This document shows positions 60,628-64,000 of a stretch of 64,000 bases of DNA, one piece after another. Where the stretch lies: positions 1-64,000 of the forward strand of contig CAJNOJ010000085.1 in assembly GCA_905250025.1 (NCBI GenBank). Reading direction: 5' to 3'. The stretch is from Adineta ricciae (taxonomy: Eukaryota; Rotifera; Eurotatoria; Adinetida; Adinetidae). Position numbers and translations under genes: made by a program. Position 1 is the stretch's first letter; each line of letters opens with the position of its first letter. The notes beneath the pieces were generated by a model. That model did not search any database. It had not been told where the DNA came from and saw nothing but the letters and a program-made list of their open reading frames with translations.

Positions 60628-62044
60628 TTCACTGCCAACATCAAGTTACTTTCATATCAATAGCATCTGTTCGATTGATGAATTCTCAAGAGATGGAAAA
60701 TAGAAATGAGTAGATCACAAATTTGCCTTCGGAGTCTATTAAATAATAATGATGACGATAATTAATTGCATACAGCTTGACTTCACACAGTTTAACCTTG
60801 TCCATTATCAATGATTAGCGTAACACGAATAGATAACTGAAAATCATATTAACATTGAGAATCTCAGAAGCCTTTTTTGTGTTCCTCTCCATCCGATAAT
60901 TGCACTGTCCTAACTATGCTATCACTACTCCAGTCAATTGTTATAATAACAACTGGCATTACTGACTAATCTATACATATGACAATTACAAATATCTATC
61001 GAGATAAAATGAAAGGACGAATCAATATCGCAAGCATATCATCATCTTGCAAGAACACGTAAGTAGTAAGCTTCGGTAGTAGTATCACAGATGATTTTGT
61101 TAGTAATAACAAAGAAAAATAAATTAAGATACAACACGCTAGATGTTGAATAGCAAATTCGAACAAAATAAGAGCACAACACGCACACTTACTGTGTCCA
61201 ATGAATGTGATTGCTTTTCTATTTGTATTCATTGAAAATGTTTGACAAATTCATGTTGACCGTCTGGTTAAAATCATTTTTCTACCTACGATTAAGATAA
61301 GCAACACATTGAAGGTCAACAGAACTGAACATATAAACTAAAATAGCCTGAATATACGTTCTATTCTTTTGAAGTAGCTCCTATCGACTCATGTAAACTT
61401 TTCTCGCGCCGCTCTTATTCTTGAAGATATAGTTTATTCTTATGGCTATGATCGATCTCTTCAAATCGTTTACATGTTACTATCAGATTCGATAAGTGTT
61501 AATAATGTTCATCTATAAAACATAGTGAAGTGAACGTGTATGAATGTGTATGTTATTGAAAGATAAGAAGTGAACCGGCGTCAATATTCTCGATAGATCG
61601 TATGTATGTCTATCACAATAAATCCAAAATAGATTTGTTTCAGTTGTGTTTCTTCTTGATTATGATCACATATCAACCTTGATGAAAAGTTGATAGATTC
61701 ATTCGTGCACGATAATAAGACATTGTAGAAAAAAAAGGAGTGGATGAAGATGAATTAAAATAGTCGCCGTCGTCTTCTCCCTTCTCTCTCTCTCTCTCGT
61801 GTTTTCTCTTCTTCATGCCAATTTGACAAGATGACCTTACTCAGCAATTGTACATATAGAAAGAGAAAAAGAAAGAGAAACGACTCGTACAGCATTCATG
61901 GTAGCGCTGACATTCGCAATATCTTAGAGAACACCGTACGCATTACAGTATACTATGATTTATCGACACTTGCAGATATTTGTCATTATTCTAGATTTTA
62001 TATTCATTGAAACGCAATACAATTATTCTTCTCCACTCATAACA
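60628..62044. other. 1.4-kb intergenic region upstream of the receptor gene
   Basis: AT-rich. It holds a TC microsatellite (about 61781-61798) and no supported gene. It would include the ROR-type receptor promoter; no core element could be assigned. Confidence 0.45.
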
Positions 62045-64000
62045 ATGTTCAATTGTTTCAACGGTACGTATCTTATCGATAAAAAATTTCTCTCTGATTC
62101 CATACACATATCTGTATGTAGAATATTGCAATTATATTACGAAGATAGGACTATCCACACATGTTTATATAGTAGATTAGTTCCTTGTCTGTTGAATGCG
62201 CTTTTACCGCTTGCTGATTTTCAGTTGGATTAATGAGCTTCGAATAGAACCAGTTCTATCTCATTTATTGCTTTCTTTTCAGCCTTGATTCTTCTGCTGA
62301 TGGTACTGTTGTCATTATGCGATCTGTCACCGATCAATGACAATAATAATCAACATCCAATCCAAATAACAAATAAACTTGTCAATCAATCCACTACGTC
62401 TACTATTCTTAGGTATAGACGAAATCTCTGTCTTGTCTCGAATCCTTTCTAAAAGACAAAGACCTAACTCGAATATCGAGCTAATTGACAAACTACCTTG
62501 ACGAAATATCATCACTGATGATGACGACAAGATCTTATCAAATGATGAGATTGATGTCTATCAATCTGAAGGTATTGACGATTTGACTTTTTCTTTTTTA
62601 GTACTCTTGTTACGAACATGCAATGGATGAAAACATTAAAAAATCAAACGGAAGTCAGTGGCCAAACTGTCCTTCTTGAATGTCAAGTGAAATCTTTATA
62701 TCCGGTAACATTCACTTGGTATCGGTACAATAATCCACTTGATAGAAAATATTTTACAGTCGATGAACACTTCTCTCGATCAAGGTAACGAAACATTTCG
62801 AGTTTACGGAAAGAAAACATTACCGTGTTTAGTATTCGTCTGAAACATTTGAAAGAATCGCAAGCGGGATTTTATACGTGCGAAGCATCGAACGGTTTTC
62901 AAACATTAACATCCACTGGTTTTGTTCGCGTGCAAAATCTCGGTAGAGTGGTTTCCTCTTCTTAATTTGCCTCTATTTTCGTTGTTTTGATTAATATAGA
63001 TATCGATCCAATTGATTTTCACGATGATGTGTTCGTAATTGATCTTTGCAATGAGATAAAAAAATGTGTTAATGAATTTTAGATTACCATCAGTTGAATT
63101 TCAACCTGAAATTGTCTCCCAACAAGAAGAACCCATCGATAAATTAAAATGTGAACTGTACTCAGGAAACATTTGTCGATCGATTATAGCGTCAAAATAT
63201 ATTTCAATAACAAATCTTGATCAGAAAGATATTGAACAAAATTTAGCTGATAATATCGAATTTCTGTCCGATGAATGTCGACAGTTTCTATTACCAATGG
63301 TTTGTTTATTTGTCTATCCTCTTTGCGATATTAATCAGGGAAATATTCGATCTATTTGTCGCAAATCTTGTTATCGCTTCCAGAAGAATTCTTGTATGTT
63401 ACGGTCTTCTAATCAAGGCGAACATCTTTATTCCAGTTGTGAGTTAAAATCTCATCACGAGAAAAAAAAACGAACAGATGACTCGAGGTAATTTCTTTAT
63501 TCATATAGTTCAAGTGTCGCACAATATACCAACGTGTGAAAATCTACCACCGTCAAGCGATGATGCATCGTGCGTTCAAATAGATGAATATCGAAATGGT
63601 AAATAAAAAGATAAGAGAATCCTTCATACTCTTTTTCACTTCTAGTTTCAATACCATCGAAAAATTCTTCGATTATTCGAAATTTACTGTTATCAGAGTC
63701 TCCGATCATCGTCTTTCTAACTGTCTTCTTACCTGCTATTTTCATCGGGTTACTGTTTCTCATCTTCTACTATCGCTGCTGTCATAAACGAAGTCACGAT
63801 AGTCATTCCTCATCGTATTCGACAACTATAACACCGATTAAAAAAACTTGTCATTTGCTAAATCCGATCCCATCGTCGGTATTTCATTCTTCGATTAATA
63901 TCATCCCAAATCATCACCATAATATTACTTCATCATCCTCGTCATCAACAAATACAAATCTGACAAATCTGCACTATCGTCAAGCATTACTTAAACCTGA
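62045..64000 (+). CDS. ROR: ROR-type receptor tyrosine kinase, 5' part (runs off window)
   Basis: Ig-Frizzled-type Wnt receptor of the ROR/MuSK group; only the outside part, membrane helix and juxtamembrane region are here. Exons 62045-62063, 62283-62412, 62602-62784, 62833-62942, 63000-63030, 63083-63438, 63509-63598, 63646 onward; phases agree throughout. Signal peptide MFNCFNALILLLMVLLSLC. Ig domain: LLECQVKS, FTWYRYNN, GFYTCEAS. Frizzled cysteine-rich domain: CELYSGNICR, LSDECRQFLLPMVC, YPLCD, CRKSCYRF, NIPTCENLPPSS and DASCVQI, the last two as in ROR. Helix FLTVFLPAIFIGLLFLIFYY, then a Ser/Asn-rich cytoplasmic start. No kringle between the cysteine-rich domain and the helix. The donor after 63030 is weak, so that junction is less certain. 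Confidence 0.85.

Noticed and set aside
61955..62233. 92-aa frame before the receptor gene that begins with a hydrophobic stretch
   Set aside because: Its last part reads through a good donor at 62064; the inner ATG at 62045 joined to the next exon gives a better signal peptide, so only 62045-62063 was used.
1..64000. CRISPR arrays, bacterial operons or tRNA genes
   Set aside because: No regularly spaced direct repeats, no ribosome-binding-site pattern and no tRNA cloverleaf (no convincing B-box) were seen; the introns and the animal gene set exclude a bacterial origin.

Overview
The window looks like nuclear DNA of a bdelloid rotifer. The right half carries ordinary compact metazoan genes (TEAD, ROR-type receptor, DEG/ENaC channel, NAXD, RTF2, an EF-hand protein, 5S rRNA) with GT-AG introns of about 50-210 nt in AT-rich DNA. 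The left 35 kb carries bacterial/fungal-style assembly-line genes, a non-ribosomal peptide synthetase (NRPS) and a highly reducing type I polyketide synthase (PKS). These are interrupted by the same kind of short introns. Horizontally acquired NRPS/PKS genes are known from bdelloids. The genus is not determined. Exon boundaries below were worked out by hand from splice sites and reading-frame continuity; the PKS, TEAD and ROR-type models close in frame. || Layout. Four single N characters (2643, 5769, 24558, 41136) cut the window into five contigs. 1-10,649 (all minus strand): NRPS pieces. 11,249-19,918 (minus): a complete 4-exon PKS of about 2,832 aa (KS-AT-DH-pseudoMT-ER-KR-ACP-TE remnant), followed by 2.6 kb without a convincing gene and then a small orphan gene (22,548-23,078). 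24,559-40,569: a second copy of everything from 9,260 to 24,557, in the same orientation, about 95 % identical by eye, with the PKS intact (about 2,829 aa), the NRPS cut off by the N, and the orphan gene. 41,723-43,344: DEG/ENaC channel. 43,705-48,923: an intact two-ORF LINE with a 14-bp target-site duplication. 51,738-64,000: a low-complexity Gln/Asn/His-rich protein, RTF2, TEAD, NAXD, a METTL7-like methyltransferase, 5S rRNA, a small hypothetical protein, a four-EF-hand protein, and the 5' part of a ROR-type receptor that runs off the end. || How the genes work together. PKS and NRPS lie in the same orientation, the PKS 600 bp upstream. The NRPS begins with two consecutive condensation domains before its first adenylation domain, so one reading is that a reduced polyketide made by the PKS is passed to the NRPS and extended with amino acids. 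The PKS has lost a working thioesterase, which fits off-loading to another enzyme. The two adenylation-domain types visible differ in their specificity residues; one is close to the published ornithine-type code. || Main caution. Every N sits where the sequence repeats, and the two PKS copies differ about as much as bdelloid alleles do. The 'tandem duplication' may be two haplotypes placed end to end by a scaffolder, and the module count of the NRPS cannot be read from this window.
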